DNA of 64,000 nucleotides, taken from positions 334,163-398,162 of the forward strand of contig JADKKR010000003.1 of the NCBI GenBank assembly GCA_016720395.1, written 5' to 3'. This document shows, piece after piece, positions 28,872 to 37,377 of this stretch. The notes under the pieces are model-generated. The model was not told where the DNA came from. It ran no database searches and saw only the letters and a list, made by a program, of their open reading frames with translations. The translations under genes and the position numbers were made by a program. How positions within the stretch are numbered: position 1 is the stretch's first letter; each line of letters opens with the position of its first letter. The stretch is from Geobacteraceae bacterium. Lineage in GTDB: Bacteria > Desulfobacterota > Desulfuromonadia > Geobacterales > Pseudopelobacteraceae.

Positions 28872-29639
28872 TTGACCGACCTGAAACTGTATGAGGAGGT
28901 GCTGCGCCTGACCCGCCGGGGTGAGCCGTTTGCACTGGCGACCGTCATTGCCAGCGGCGGTTCGTCCCCCCGCAAGACCGGGGCCAAGATGCTGGTGCGA
29001 AGCGACGGCAGCAGCCTTGGCACGGTGGGGGGCGGCCGCATCGAACAGGAGACCATCGAGGCGGCCGGCGCTGCCCTGTCCGACGGTGAACCGCGCACCC
29101 TGGAATTCATCCTGACCGAGGAGCATGGCTACGCCTGCGGCGGGAGCATGTCTGTCTTTGTGGGACCGCAGGGTCGCCGTCTGTTGCTGGTCATGTTCGG
29201 CGCCGGTCACGTGGGGCGGGCGGTGACCAGTCTGGCCCACGGCTGTGGTTTTCGGGTGGTGGTGGTGGACGAACGACCCGACTGTGCAGTCCCTGCGCTG
29301 CTTCCCGGTGCCGACGAGATCATCTGCGCACCGGTTGCCGATGTGTTTGGCCGCTTGACGTTGGACCGGGAAAGTCTCGCGGTGATCGCCACGCCGGGAC
29401 ACCTGCACGACTTCGGTGCCGTGCGGGGCTGCCTGGCCGGCGAAGCCGGTTTCATCGGACTGCTGGGGAGCCGCCGCAAACGGGAGACCCTGCTGCAGAC
29501 CCTGGAGGCAGAAGGGTTTGACGCAGCCCAGCGGGCACGGGTGATCACGCCGGTGGGGCTCGACATCGGCGCCCAGACCCCGGAGGAGATCGCCGTCAGC
29601 ATCGTCGGCCAGTTGATAAAAATCAGGAGCGGGAAGTGA
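28872..29639 (+). CDS. XdhC-like molybdenum cofactor insertion/sulfuration factor
   Basis: The 255-residue protein has the XdhC N-terminal domain ([30 protein letters not shown]) and the C-terminal Rossmann-like domain ([39 protein letters not shown]). XdhC proteins bind and sulfurate Moco and insert it into xanthine-dehydrogenase-type enzymes, here IorAB. The start codon is TTG at 28872, 4 nt after the iorB stop. It overlaps the MocA-like gene by 4 bases. Confidence 0.92.
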   Translation: MTDLKLYEEVLRLTRRGEPFALATVIASGGSSPRKTGAKMLVRSDGSSLGTVGGGRIEQETIEAAGAALSDGEPRTLEFILTEEHGYACGGSMSVFVGPQGRRLLLVMFGAGHVGRAVTSLAHGCGFRVVVVDERPDCAVPALLPGADEIICAPVADVFGRLTLDRESLAVIATPGHLHDFGAVRGCLAGEAGFIGLLGSRRKRETLLQTLEAEGFDAAQRARVITPVGLDIGAQTPEEIAVSIVGQLIKIRSGK

Positions 29640-30241
29640 GCGGCAAAGTGTGCGGCAATGTGGCCGCTATTCTCCTGGCAGCCGGAAAATCCCGCCGCAT
29701 GGGGCTCTGCAAGCAGCTCCTGCCGCTGGGCAAGGGCACGGTGATCGGCCGCTGCCTGGACACCCTTGTCGCAGCTGGTGTCGACGATGTCGTGGTGGTC
29801 ATCTCGGAAGAGGGACATGAGGTTGCTGAGACAATCCGTGCGTACCCGGTCAGGGTAGTGATCAACCCGGACCACGGGGGGGACATGGCCTCCTCGGTTC
29901 GAGCCGGTCGTGACGCCATTACAGATGAGGCGACCGGCGTGATCGTCTCGCTCTGCGATTTTCCACTGGTTTCAATGGGTACCATTATCAGCCTGATCGC
30001 GGGACATGGAGTGTCGCCCGGCAGCATCATTATCCCCTGTCACGGGGAGCGACGCGGGCACCCGCTGCTCTTTCCCCGGGAGATTCTGGACGAGCTGGCG
30101 ACCGGTATGATCCTCCGTGACCTGGTACGGAGAGATCCAAACCGGATTCAACTCCTCGACGTTGATGATCCGGGTGTGCTGATTGACATGGACACGCCTG
30201 AAGATTACCAGCGCATCTGCGGCATGTTGCAACCGGCCTGA
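29636..30241 (+). CDS. mocA: MocA-like molybdenum cofactor nucleotidyltransferase
   Basis: The 201-residue protein begins, after a GTG start, with the nucleotidyltransferase signature AAILLAAGKSRRMG and contains KQLLPLGKGTVI and the metal site VSLCDFP. This is the MobA/MocA family, which adds CMP to Moco for xanthine-oxidase-family enzymes. Its position directly after xdhC in an iorAB operon favours MocA (CTP) over MobA (GTP). Confidence 0.87.
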   Translation: MSGKVCGNVAAILLAAGKSRRMGLCKQLLPLGKGTVIGRCLDTLVAAGVDDVVVVISEEGHEVAETIRAYPVRVVINPDHGGDMASSVRAGRDAITDEATGVIVSLCDFPLVSMGTIISLIAGHGVSPGSIIIPCHGERRGHPLLFPREILDELATGMILRDLVRRDPNRIQLLDVDDPGVLIDMDTPEDYQRICGMLQPA

Positions 30242-30272
30242 CTGACCTGTTTCCTGAAATGGAGAAAACACA

Positions 30273-30740
30273 ATGCTCAAACGAATCATGGTGCTGGGGG
30301 TACTGCTTTTGCTGGCTTGTTCACCGATTTTGCATGCCGGGCAGAAAGCGGATGACCGCGAGGCTTTGGCAGGGCTGAAGACCGCCAGGGTCATCTTTGA
30401 TGTGCGGGTACCCGAACTTGAAAAACTGGATTTCAATCTCAGGAACTTCAACGAGACCTTTGACGGAATTGTGGCTCAGGGGGTCAAACCGGAGATGATC
30501 GTCGTTTTCCGCGGACCGGGAGTCAGGCTCCTTACGGCAGCAGCACTCGACGAGGAGGCACGGGACCTGTTCAGGGAGCTGAAGCGGAAAGGGGTGCGCT
30601 TCGAAGCGTGCGCCGTGGCCATGCGTATCTTCAAGGCCGACCCGGCCGGGCTTATCCCGGAGGTCAAGCTGGTTGCCAATGTGTTCAACTCGCTGATCGG
30701 ATACCAGAACAAGGGCTATGCCACAATTGCCATCAACTGA
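30273..30740 (+). CDS. Secreted DsrE-family protein
   Basis: The 155-residue precursor has a signal peptide (VLGVLLLLACSPILHAG), possibly with a lipobox-like Cys. It then shows the DsrE/F fold pattern (KTARVIFDVRV, GVKPEMIVVFRGPGVRLLT, RFEACAVAMRIFKADP). The single Cys at RFEAC aligns with the position that carries the reactive Cys in sulfur-transfer relatives. The periplasmic role is unknown. It is 31 nt downstream of the Moco genes. Confidence 0.8.
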   Translation: MLKRIMVLGVLLLLACSPILHAGQKADDREALAGLKTARVIFDVRVPELEKLDFNLRNFNETFDGIVAQGVKPEMIVVFRGPGVRLLTAAALDEEARDLFRELKRKGVRFEACAVAMRIFKADPAGLIPEVKLVANVFNSLIGYQNKGYATIAIN

Positions 30741-30795
30741 GGCACAAGCACTTCGTGTGACAAAGATGGCATTATTTATTATATGAGGAGACGGT

Positions 30796-31890
30796 ATGTC
30801 CCGACTTTTTGAACCCTGCAGGTTGAATGAAAACGTCCTGATGGCCAACCGCATCGTCATGGCGCCCATGACCCGTTCCCGCGCAACCGGCAACCTACCG
30901 AACGAACTGATGGCCGAGTACTACGGTCAGCGGGCCGGAGCCGGGCTGATCATCACCGAGGGGACCTCGCCGTCTCCCAACGGTTTGGGGTATGCCCGTA
31001 TTCCGGGTACCTTTTCAGCGGAGCAGACCGCGGGGTGGAGGCTGATTGCAGATGCCGTCCATGGGCGAGGCGGCAGGCTATTCATGCAGCTCATGCATAC
31101 CGGAAGGGTGGGGAGTATCCTGAACCTGCCGCCGGGTGCCGAACTGGTGGCGCCATCAGCAATCGCACTGAGCGGGATGATGTGGACCGACAGCCATGGC
31201 GAACAGCCCCATGACCTGCCCCGCGAGATGACCGGAGATGATATCCGCTGTGTGATTGGAGAATATGTCCAGGCGTCACGCAACGCCATTGACGCCGGGT
31301 TTGACGGAGTAGAGGTTCACGGCGCCAACGGCTACCTGATCACCCAGTTCCTTGATCCCGGCTCCAACCGGCGGATCGACGCCTACGGAGGTTCCTCCGG
31401 ACGGAACCGCTTTGCTCTTGAGGTAGCAGCAGAGGTGGCCGCTGCCATCGGTGCCGGGAGGGTCGGCATCCGTCTCTCCCCCTACGGGGTCTTTAATGAC
31501 ATGAGCGGCACCTACGACGGTATCGCCGACCAGTACACAGACCTGGCGGCTGCGCTTGGCAGGCTTGGTCTGGTCTACCTGCACCTGGTCGACCACTCGG
31601 CCATGGGGGCACCCAGTCCTGATCCGTCCACGGTCACGGCCATGTGCCGGGAATTCCGCGCTGCGGGCGGCCGCGCCGTGATCCTCTCCGGAGGCTATGA
31701 CCGTGAGCGTGCCGAATCCGATCTGCAGGGCGGCGCGGCCGACCTGATCGCCTACGGCCGGCCCTTCATCTCCAACCCCGATCTGGTTGAGCGGCTGAAG
31801 GCCGGCATCGCGCTGGCCGAAGCCGACCAGTCGACGTTCTACACCCCGGGGGCGGTCGGGTATACCGACTATCCGGCGTTGAGGGTCTAG
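30796..31890 (+). CDS. Old Yellow Enzyme family alkene reductase
   Basis: The 364-residue TIM-barrel flavoprotein matches the NemA/OYE branch: NRIVMAPMTRSRA at the N-terminus, QLMHTGRVG, and the substrate-binding His/Asn in FDGVEVHGANGYLITQFL. LSGGYDRERAE and DLIAYGRPFISNPDL bind the FMN phosphate. It should reduce activated C=C bonds or nitro groups using NAD(P)H. GAGGAG is 6 nt before the start. It is a soluble cytoplasmic enzyme. Confidence 0.93.
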   Translation: MSRLFEPCRLNENVLMANRIVMAPMTRSRATGNLPNELMAEYYGQRAGAGLIITEGTSPSPNGLGYARIPGTFSAEQTAGWRLIADAVHGRGGRLFMQLMHTGRVGSILNLPPGAELVAPSAIALSGMMWTDSHGEQPHDLPREMTGDDIRCVIGEYVQASRNAIDAGFDGVEVHGANGYLITQFLDPGSNRRIDAYGGSSGRNRFALEVAAEVAAAIGAGRVGIRLSPYGVFNDMSGTYDGIADQYTDLAAALGRLGLVYLHLVDHSAMGAPSPDPSTVTAMCREFRAAGGRAVILSGGYDRERAESDLQGGAADLIAYGRPFISNPDLVERLKAGIALAEADQSTFYTPGAVGYTDYPALRV

Positions 31891-31899
31891 CCGCCACAT

Positions 31900-32217
31900 A
31901 TGGGAGACGACACTCTTACAACTGAGGAATGGGAACAGCTCTGCCGGGGATGTGGAGACTGCTGTTTCGAGAAGATCGAGGATGAACGCGGCACGATCTT
32001 CTACACCATGAAAGCCTGCCGGTACCTGGATCTTGATACGCGCCAGTGTCGGATCTATGAAAACCGTTTCATCATCAACCCCGAATGTATCAAGCTGACG
32101 GCCGAGCTGGTCGCGACCCTGCGCTGGCTGCCGCGGGAGTGCGGTTATGTAGCTCCGAGACAGGACAGTATGCCTCCGGCACCGGTTAAAGGTCGCGATC
32201 GCCGGAGAAGAAAATAG
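31900..32217 (+). CDS. YcgN/YkgJ-type cysteine-cluster protein
   Basis: The 105-residue protein has the zinc- or iron-binding cysteine pattern CRGCGDCCFEK near the N-terminus, then CRYLDLDTRQCRIYENR and CGYV. This is the UPF0260/YkgJ CxxCxxCC family, of unknown function. It is 9 nt downstream of the OYE gene. No good Shine-Dalgarno is seen, suggesting coupling to OYE translation. Confidence 0.8.
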   Translation: MGDDTLTTEEWEQLCRGCGDCCFEKIEDERGTIFYTMKACRYLDLDTRQCRIYENRFIINPECIKLTAELVATLRWLPRECGYVAPRQDSMPPAPVKGRDRRRRK

Positions 32218-32227
32218 TTTTTTGTTG

Positions 32228-32236
32228 TGGTATAAT
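32228..32236 (+). promoter_or_regulatory. Extended -10 promoter before pirin gene
   Basis: TGGTATAAT is a perfect extended -10 element about 85 nt upstream of the pirin start. No convincing -35 box is present, as expected for this class. Confidence 0.55.
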
Positions 32237-32320
32237 TCATCCAAAGAAAACACACGGTCTTTATCGACAACTGCTTCATTGTCTGCTTTTGGAGGGGCCG
32301 TACAGAAGGAGAAATTACCT

Positions 32321-33223
32321 ATGACCACCCGCCGCATCTCCAAAATTTTCAAGAGCCGCCCCACCGTCGAAGGCGCCGGTGTTCACCTGAAACGGGCCTT
32401 CGGATATTCACAGGTCCCGCAGTTCGACCCGTTCCTGATGCTGGATGACTTCCATACCTCAGATCCGGATGAATATCTGGCCGGCTTCCCCTGGCATCCC
32501 CACCGCGGGATCGAGACAATCACCTATGTGCTGGAAGGAGTGGTGGAACATGGTGACAGCATGGGAAACAAGGGCACTATCGGTGCCGGGGACGTACAGT
32601 GGATGACCGCCGGCAGCGGCATCATTCACCAGGAGATGCCGAAGGAGAGTCCCACGGGAACCATGTGGGGATTCCAGTTCTGGGCCAACCTGCCGGCCAG
32701 CCAAAAGATGATGGCACCCCGCTACCGGGACGTAAAGGCGGCCGATATCCCGCAGGTGGCACTGGAGAACGGTGTGACGGTCAAGGTCATTGCCGGGGAG
32801 GTCGCAGGTGTGAGGGGACCGGTGGGGGATATTGTCATCGAGCCTGAGATGCTGGATGTCAGCGTACCGGCCGGGATGGTGTTTTCGCATCAGCTTTCCG
32901 CAGGTCACACCGCCTTTGCCTATGTCCTCTCTGGAGAGGGCTATTTCGATGATCAACGCGACGCCTATGCCTACGAGATGGTCGGTCACGGCTGGTCGGA
33001 TACCGAGCGCTGCTGCACCTGTTCTGCAGAAACGGTGGTGCTGTTCGAACATGCCGGCAACGCGATAGAGGTGACGACTGCAGGCAAGCCGCTACGCTTC
33101 CTGTTCGTCTCCGGAAAACCGTTGCATGAGCCCGTAGCCTGGTACGGGCCGATAGTGATGAATACTCAGGAGGAGTTGAAGGCGGCATTCGAGGAATACC
33201 AGCGGGGGACGTTCGTCAAATGA
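32321..33223 (+). CDS. Pirin family protein
   Basis: The 300-residue bicupin protein has the pirin metal-binding motif FPWHPHRGIETITYVLEG (two His of the first cupin), then MTAGSGIIHQEMP with further ligands, and FWANLP. Pirins bind Fe and some act as quercetinase-like dioxygenases or as redox-sensing cofactors. The ATG at 32321 has AAGGAG well placed, and the longer open frame from 32222 overlaps the promoter region. The next gene is 31 nt downstream. Confidence 0.92.
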   Translation: MTTRRISKIFKSRPTVEGAGVHLKRAFGYSQVPQFDPFLMLDDFHTSDPDEYLAGFPWHPHRGIETITYVLEGVVEHGDSMGNKGTIGAGDVQWMTAGSGIIHQEMPKESPTGTMWGFQFWANLPASQKMMAPRYRDVKAADIPQVALENGVTVKVIAGEVAGVRGPVGDIVIEPEMLDVSVPAGMVFSHQLSAGHTAFAYVLSGEGYFDDQRDAYAYEMVGHGWSDTERCCTCSAETVVLFEHAGNAIEVTTAGKPLRFLFVSGKPLHEPVAWYGPIVMNTQEELKAAFEEYQRGTFVK

Positions 33224-33254
33224 GCCTCCGCTTCGCAGGAAGGAGGCGAGCATC

Positions 33255-34163
33255 ATGAATGCAAGCATAAGCGCAGATGAACTGCTGCAGTTGATGGCGG
33301 GAGAATCTGTCTGCCTGATAGATGTCCTGCTGCCGGAAGATTTTGCCTGTCGGCATATTGCCGGTGCCGGCAATGCCTGTGTCTACGAGATGATCTTTCT
33401 GGAGCGGATCGCCGAGTGCGTGCCGGATAAGGACCGGGCGGTGGTTGTCTATGATGACAGCGGCACGACCCTGGCAGCCCGCACCGCGAAGGAAAAACTG
33501 GAACGTGCCGGGTATCGTCATGTGGCGATCCTGGAGGGGGGGCTGCAGGCCTGGCAGGCTGCCGGTTATGCCGTCGAATCGAGAGCTCAGGATTCGCAGG
33601 CGGCTATGGTTCGTTCCGGTGTCTACCAGGTTGATACGGAAAAGAGCGTTGTTGAATGGATCGGCCGCAACATCAATAACCGCCACTATGGCCGGATTTC
33701 GTTCTCCTGCGGCGAATGCGTTCTGGACAACGGCCGCCCGGTGTCGGGGCGTTTCGTGCTTGACATGACCTCCCTGACAAACCTGGACCTGCAGGATGAA
33801 GGGTGGCGGGGCTTGCTGCACCGGCACCTGAAATCCGAGGATTTCTTCGATGTGGATCGTTATCCCGAGACAACCTTCAAGCTGTGCGGCGCTGCTGTTA
33901 TCGAAGGGGCCACGCCCGGCACACCGAACACCGAAATTGCCGGCTCGCTGACCATCAAGGATACGACCCGTTCGATCTGCTTCCCGGCGATCATTGCAAC
34001 TCAGGATGACGGGAGTATCAAGCTCCAGGCGGCACTCGACCTCGACCGCACGCTCTGGAATGTCTGCTACGGTTCCGGCAGGCTCTATGAACGGCTCGGC
34101 ATGCATCTGGTCAATGATCTGATCAGCATTGAACTGTTTATCGTGGTACGTGAAAAAGTCTAA
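33255..34163 (+). CDS. Rhodanese-like / YceI fusion protein
   Basis: The 302-residue protein joins an N-terminal rhodanese-like domain (residues ~1-115; [41 protein letters not shown]) to a C-terminal YceI-like lipocalin-fold domain (~120-300; [41 protein letters not shown]). The catalytic loop Cys of rhodaneses is replaced by Asp (VVYDDSG), so the domain is probably non-catalytic and may bind. No signal peptide is present, unusual for YceI, which is normally periplasmic. GGAGG precedes the start. Confidence 0.85.
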   Translation: MNASISADELLQLMAGESVCLIDVLLPEDFACRHIAGAGNACVYEMIFLERIAECVPDKDRAVVVYDDSGTTLAARTAKEKLERAGYRHVAILEGGLQAWQAAGYAVESRAQDSQAAMVRSGVYQVDTEKSVVEWIGRNINNRHYGRISFSCGECVLDNGRPVSGRFVLDMTSLTNLDLQDEGWRGLLHRHLKSEDFFDVDRYPETTFKLCGAAVIEGATPGTPNTEIAGSLTIKDTTRSICFPAIIATQDDGSIKLQAALDLDRTLWNVCYGSGRLYERLGMHLVNDLISIELFIVVREKV

Positions 34164-34182
34164 CCAACGGGAGGAGCAGGCA

Positions 34183-34797
34183 ATGTGCAAGGTACTGATA
34201 GTCTACTACAGTATGTATGGACACATCTACCGGATGGCTGAGGCGGTTGCCGAAGGTGTTCGCGATGTGCCCGGTTGCGAGGTGGTTATCAAGCGCGTCC
34301 CCGAGACCCTGCCGGATGAGGTGCTGGGGATGATGGGGGCGCTGGATGCGCAGAAGGGGATGGTCCATATCCCGGTCGCCACGGTCGATGACCTGGCCGA
34401 TGCCGATGCGATCATCTTCGGCACGCCGACCCGTTTCGGCAACATGTGCGGTCAGATGCGCCAGTTTCTGGATGCCACCGGCGGACTCTGGATGAAAGGG
34501 GCCCTGGTGGGCAAGGTTGGAAGCGTCTTCGTCAGTTCCGCTACCCAGCACGGAGGCCAGGAGTCCACCATCCTCAGTTTCCACACCACCCTGCTGCATC
34601 AGGGGATGGTCGTGGTCGGCCTGCCATACACCTTTGCCGGGCAGATGGGGATCGGCGAGGTCACCGGCTGCTCGCCCTACGGCGCTTCGACCATCGCCGG
34701 CGGCCAGGGTGAGCGGATGCCGAGTGAGAACGAACTGGCCGGGGCACGCTTTCAGGGCTCCCACGTGGCCAGGATCGCAAAAAAACTGAAGGCATAA
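34183..34797 (+). CDS. wrbA: NAD(P)H:quinone oxidoreductase WrbA
   Basis: The 204-residue flavodoxin-fold protein has the FMN loop [16 protein letters not shown], the [18 protein letters not shown] motif that defines WrbA, and [12 protein letters not shown]. It should reduce quinones by two electrons and protect against redox cycling. The ATG at 34183 with GGGAGGAG is preferred over the open frame from 34129, which overlaps the previous gene. Confidence 0.95.
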   Translation: MCKVLIVYYSMYGHIYRMAEAVAEGVRDVPGCEVVIKRVPETLPDEVLGMMGALDAQKGMVHIPVATVDDLADADAIIFGTPTRFGNMCGQMRQFLDATGGLWMKGALVGKVGSVFVSSATQHGGQESTILSFHTTLLHQGMVVVGLPYTFAGQMGIGEVTGCSPYGASTIAGGQGERMPSENELAGARFQGSHVARIAKKLKA

Positions 34798-34825
34798 TCT
34801 GCAACGACAGAAAGGAGAACTACCT

Positions 34826-35329
34826 ATGGGTTCAAAAGGACGCGAGATCATCGGGATGGATGTGGATGAACTGCTGGGACTCTTACGCAGCGCCTATTGT
34901 GACGAATGGCTGGCCTATTACCAGTACTGGCTGGGTGCCAAACTGGTCAAGGGGCCGATGAAAGATGCCGTCGGCGCCGAGTTGCTGCAGCATTCCATTG
35001 AGGAGCTGATGCATGCCGATATGGTGGCCATGCGCATTATCCAGCTGGGCGGCACGCCGGTCACCAAGCCGGAGGAGTGGTACCAATTCACCAACTGCGG
35101 ATATGATGCGCCGGAGGATCCCTTCGTAAAAACGCTGCTGGAGCAGAATATCAAGGGTGAGCAGTGCGCCATCGGCGTGTACAAGCGGTTGATGGACATT
35201 ACCCGGGAAAAGGACCCGGTCACCTACAATATGGTCCTGACCATCCTGCAGCAGGAGGTGGAGCATGAAGAGGACCTGCAGTCGCTGCTGGAGGATTACG
35301 AACTGATGATGCGGGCGTTCAAGGAGTAA
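34826..35329 (+). CDS. Ferritin-like diiron protein (Dps/bacterioferritin related)
   Basis: The 167-residue protein is a four-helix ferritin-like protein. Iron ligands are visible in the order DEWLAYYQYW (Glu), HSIEELMHADM (Glu and His), IKGEQCAIGVY (Glu), and QQEVEHEEDL (Glu and His), giving a complete diiron site. It resembles the archaeal/bacterial Dps-like (DPSL) group. It probably stores iron or consumes peroxide or O2. AAGGAG is 8 nt upstream, and a strong terminator follows. Confidence 0.87.
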   Translation: MGSKGREIIGMDVDELLGLLRSAYCDEWLAYYQYWLGAKLVKGPMKDAVGAELLQHSIEELMHADMVAMRIIQLGGTPVTKPEEWYQFTNCGYDAPEDPFVKTLLEQNIKGEQCAIGVYKRLMDITREKDPVTYNMVLTILQQEVEHEEDLQSLLEDYELMMRAFKE

Positions 35330-35369
35330 TTCCTGCGGGAAATACTACGTATCATATATGTGATTACAG

Positions 35370-35400
35370 CTCCCCCCTCCGATGTTTTTGGAGGGGGGAG
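35370..35400. terminator. Strong hairpin between convergent genes
   Basis: CTCCCCCCTCC pairs with GGAGGGGGGAG around a GATGTTTTT loop. It lies between the ferritin-like gene and the convergent YheU-like gene. The T-rich tract is in the loop, so the fold is clear but the termination mechanism is less so. Confidence 0.6.
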
Positions 35401-35402
35401 TG

Positions 35403-35651
35403 CTATTTCACGGCTACTATGTTCCATGTTTCCGAGGTAACGTCGTACATGATCCTGGCGGTTCGGGCGCGCAACTGCCGCAGGACCTGTGCCACCTTCT
35501 CTTCCAGCGTATAGCCGGAATCCGCTGGATCGGACCATTCCCGCGTCACAAACTCCTCGATCATCTTCTGCAGCGTGTCTGTGTCGATCCGCTCGACAGG
35601 GATCTCCAGCCCTTCCTCCGGCTGCTCATTGGCGCTCTGCTCCCTGTTCAT
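35403..35651 (-). CDS. YheU/UPF0270-like protein
   Basis: The 82-residue protein resembles YheU: IPVERIDTDTLQKMIEEFVTRE and TLEEKVAQVLRQLRARTARIMYD, with an N-terminal extension of ~15 acidic residues. The function of the family is unknown. It overlaps the DCC-family gene by 4 bases and is probably co-translated with it. Confidence 0.75.
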   Translation of the reverse strand: MNREQSANEQPEEGLEIPVERIDTDTLQKMIEEFVTREWSDPADSGYTLEEKVAQVLRQLRARTARIMYDVTSETWNIVAVK

Positions 35652-36067
35652 CGATCCTTCCCGATCCTGCAGGTCCCGCTTTCACAATCCCGGTGCCGTT
35701 TCGGCAGGTATCTGCGTATCCGGGCGAATCCCTTGTAACAGAGCCGTGCCAATGGATTGAGCAGCGGCAGGGAGATCAGGGTGCCCGCCAATCCGTAGAG
35801 GGTCGAGTCAGGGAAGGCCTGCCAGATCGCCCGGAAGGCATCGACTCCGCGGTAGACCCGACCCTGCCGGTCAATGACATGCATCTCGTGCATGAATGCC
35901 GAGAGGGGGATGCCGTATGTCTCCGGGTTGAACTCCGCTGCACTGATGTCGACGATGACCAGCCGCCCCCCGTGGTCTTTGCGATGGTAATGTTCGACCT
36001 CCGTGGAGCAGACCACGCATGCGCCGTCATAGAAAACAGAGATTGGAAACAAAGGTGCGTCCGGCAT
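35648..36067 (-). CDS. Thiol-disulfide oxidoreductase DCC family protein (DUF393)
   Basis: The 139-residue protein has the DCC motif FYDGACVVCSTEV (DxxCxxC, residues ~13-20), the GVDAFRAIWQAFP segment, and a C-terminal hydrophobic helix followed by a basic region with Cys residues. YuxK-like members are thioredoxin-fold proteins of unclear partner. It forms an overlapping pair with the YheU-like gene. Confidence 0.88.
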   Translation of the reverse strand: MPDAPLFPISVFYDGACVVCSTEVEHYHRKDHGGRLVIVDISAAEFNPETYGIPLSAFMHEMHVIDRQGRVYRGVDAFRAIWQAFPDSTLYGLAGTLISLPLLNPLARLCYKGFARIRRYLPKRHRDCESGTCRIGKDR

Positions 36068-36094
36068 GGTTGTCCCCGCTTAGCGTGGTGAATA

Positions 36095-36901
36095 TCAGAC
36101 CGAGATGACCGCTCTCAGGAGGGCCCATCCCAGTATGCCGGCAGTTGTAAGGCCGCACAGCAGCGCCAGTGCCTGGTCGAAACGGTTTTCCCGTCTGCGC
36201 TCGTTGTATCCCAGCAGTGCGCCGACGATGATTCCGCCCAGGATCCCGCCGCCGTGGGCCCAGTTGTTGATCCCCGGGAAGATCAGTCCGAATACGAAGA
36301 GACTGATCACCCATCCGCTGACCTCGCGGTAGACGGAGCTGCCATAGCTGCCACCCCTGCTTTTTCCGTAGTAAAGCAGCGCGCCGATGAGACTGCAGAC
36401 GGCGGCCGAGGCGCCGATGGTGAACGGCACGCCGGCCATATAGGAGACCACGTAGCCGATGACGCCCCCCAGGGTATAGATGCTGAACATACGGCTGGCA
36501 CCGTACTCGTTGGAGGCCCACGGGGCGATCTGTTTCAGGGCCATCAGGTTGAAGAGGATGTGCAGGATGCCGCCGTGCAGGTAGGTGGCGCTGATCAGAG
36601 TCCAGTAGCGGCCGAAATGGTCGATAGGATAGGTGCCGGTTGCGCCCAGCAGCATCAGGCCGCTCTGCCCGGGGGACAGGAAGCCCCCGCCCCCGCCGCT
36701 CAGGATCAGTGAAATGGCATAATACAGGACATTGGCGGTGATAATAGATTTTACCAGCCAGTCGCCGCTCATGGTGCCCCGGGTCCAGTTCAGAAACTGC
36801 CACCATGCCGCGGAGCGTGATGTGCCGCACCATGAACAGACCGCTTCGTCGCTGCCGACCAGACGTCTGCAGCGCGGACAGAGAATCGCCCGTTGTGACA
36901 T
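36095..36901 (-). CDS. Rhomboid intramembrane serine protease with N-terminal zinc ribbon
   Basis: The 268-residue protein begins with a zinc ribbon (CPRCRRLVG...CSWCG, residues ~8-28). Six or seven membrane helices follow. The rhomboid features are TYLHGGILHILFNLMAL (L1/TM2), the catalytic Ser in IGASAAVCSLIG and the His in NNWAHGGGILGG. The usual GxSG is GASA here. It cleaves transmembrane substrates within the inner membrane. The start at 36901 has GAGG 6 nt upstream. Upstream lies the tRNA gene. Confidence 0.9.
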   Translation of the reverse strand: MSQRAILCPRCRRLVGSDEAVCSWCGTSRSAAWWQFLNWTRGTMSGDWLVKSIITANVLYYAISLILSGGGGGFLSPGQSGLMLLGATGTYPIDHFGRYWTLISATYLHGGILHILFNLMALKQIAPWASNEYGASRMFSIYTLGGVIGYVVSYMAGVPFTIGASAAVCSLIGALLYYGKSRGGSYGSSVYREVSGWVISLFVFGLIFPGINNWAHGGGILGGIIVGALLGYNERRRENRFDQALALLCGLTTAGILGWALLRAVISV

Positions 36902-37016
36902 AGAAAACCTCGCTTCGTACACCTGGCTGTGTCTCAGGCAGCTTGTGCTGTATGGACATACACGCTCTGGTATATAACGTACGCTCAATGTTACTTCATT
37001 TCGTCCGATAAACAAA

Positions 37017-37039
37017 GGGCCGGGTAGATAACCCGGCCC
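37017..37039 (-). terminator. Terminator of tRNA-Val
   Basis: A perfect stem (GGGCCGGGT/ACCCGGCCC) with a 5-nt loop is followed on the minus strand by TTTGTTTA, 12 nt downstream of the tRNA 3' end. Confidence 0.8.
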
Positions 37040-37050
37040 TGCAGTTTTAG

Positions 37051-37125
37051 TGGTGGGCGCTACTGGGATTGAACCAGTGACCCCTGCCGTGTGAAGGCAG
37101 TGCTCTCCCGCTGAGCTAAGCGCCC
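37051..37125 (-). tRNA. tRNA-Val (anticodon CAC)
   Basis: The minus strand folds into a complete cloverleaf: acceptor GGGCGCT with an encoded CCA end, D-arm TAGCTCAGCGGGAGAGCA, anticodon stem CTGCC/GGCAG with loop TTCACAC (anticodon CAC, reads GUG), and a T-arm with GGTTCAATCC. Confidence 0.95.
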
Positions 37126-37377
37126 TGAATTATCTTAATTTGATAGCAGAGCAGACGTCTTCTGTCAAGTCTCCTTGAGAACCAAAAAAGACCAAATTTA
37201 TCTTTAATGTAATAATATTAGAAAGTTATGTGCTAAACGGCGCGCAATTTATATTGACTCACAGAATATTTAATGGCAGTATTTCTCGCCGAATTTAGCT
37301 CGATATTTTTGAAGACTGGTAACCGTTCAACGATAGAATCGGTTTGCAGATTTATTTATAGAGAACGAGGAGAAACA

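Noticed and set aside
31276..32364. 362-codon minus-strand frame opposite OYE and the YcgN-like gene
   Set aside because: Antisense shadow. Both plus-strand genes have clear family motifs over the same bases.
37126..37377. Possible c-di-GMP (GEMM) riboswitch before the 12-haem cytochrome, as seen in some Geobacter cytochrome genes
   Set aside because: The conserved GEMM core with its GNRA tetraloop and receptor is not present in this leader. A -35-like TTGACT occurs, but no convincing -10 goes with it.
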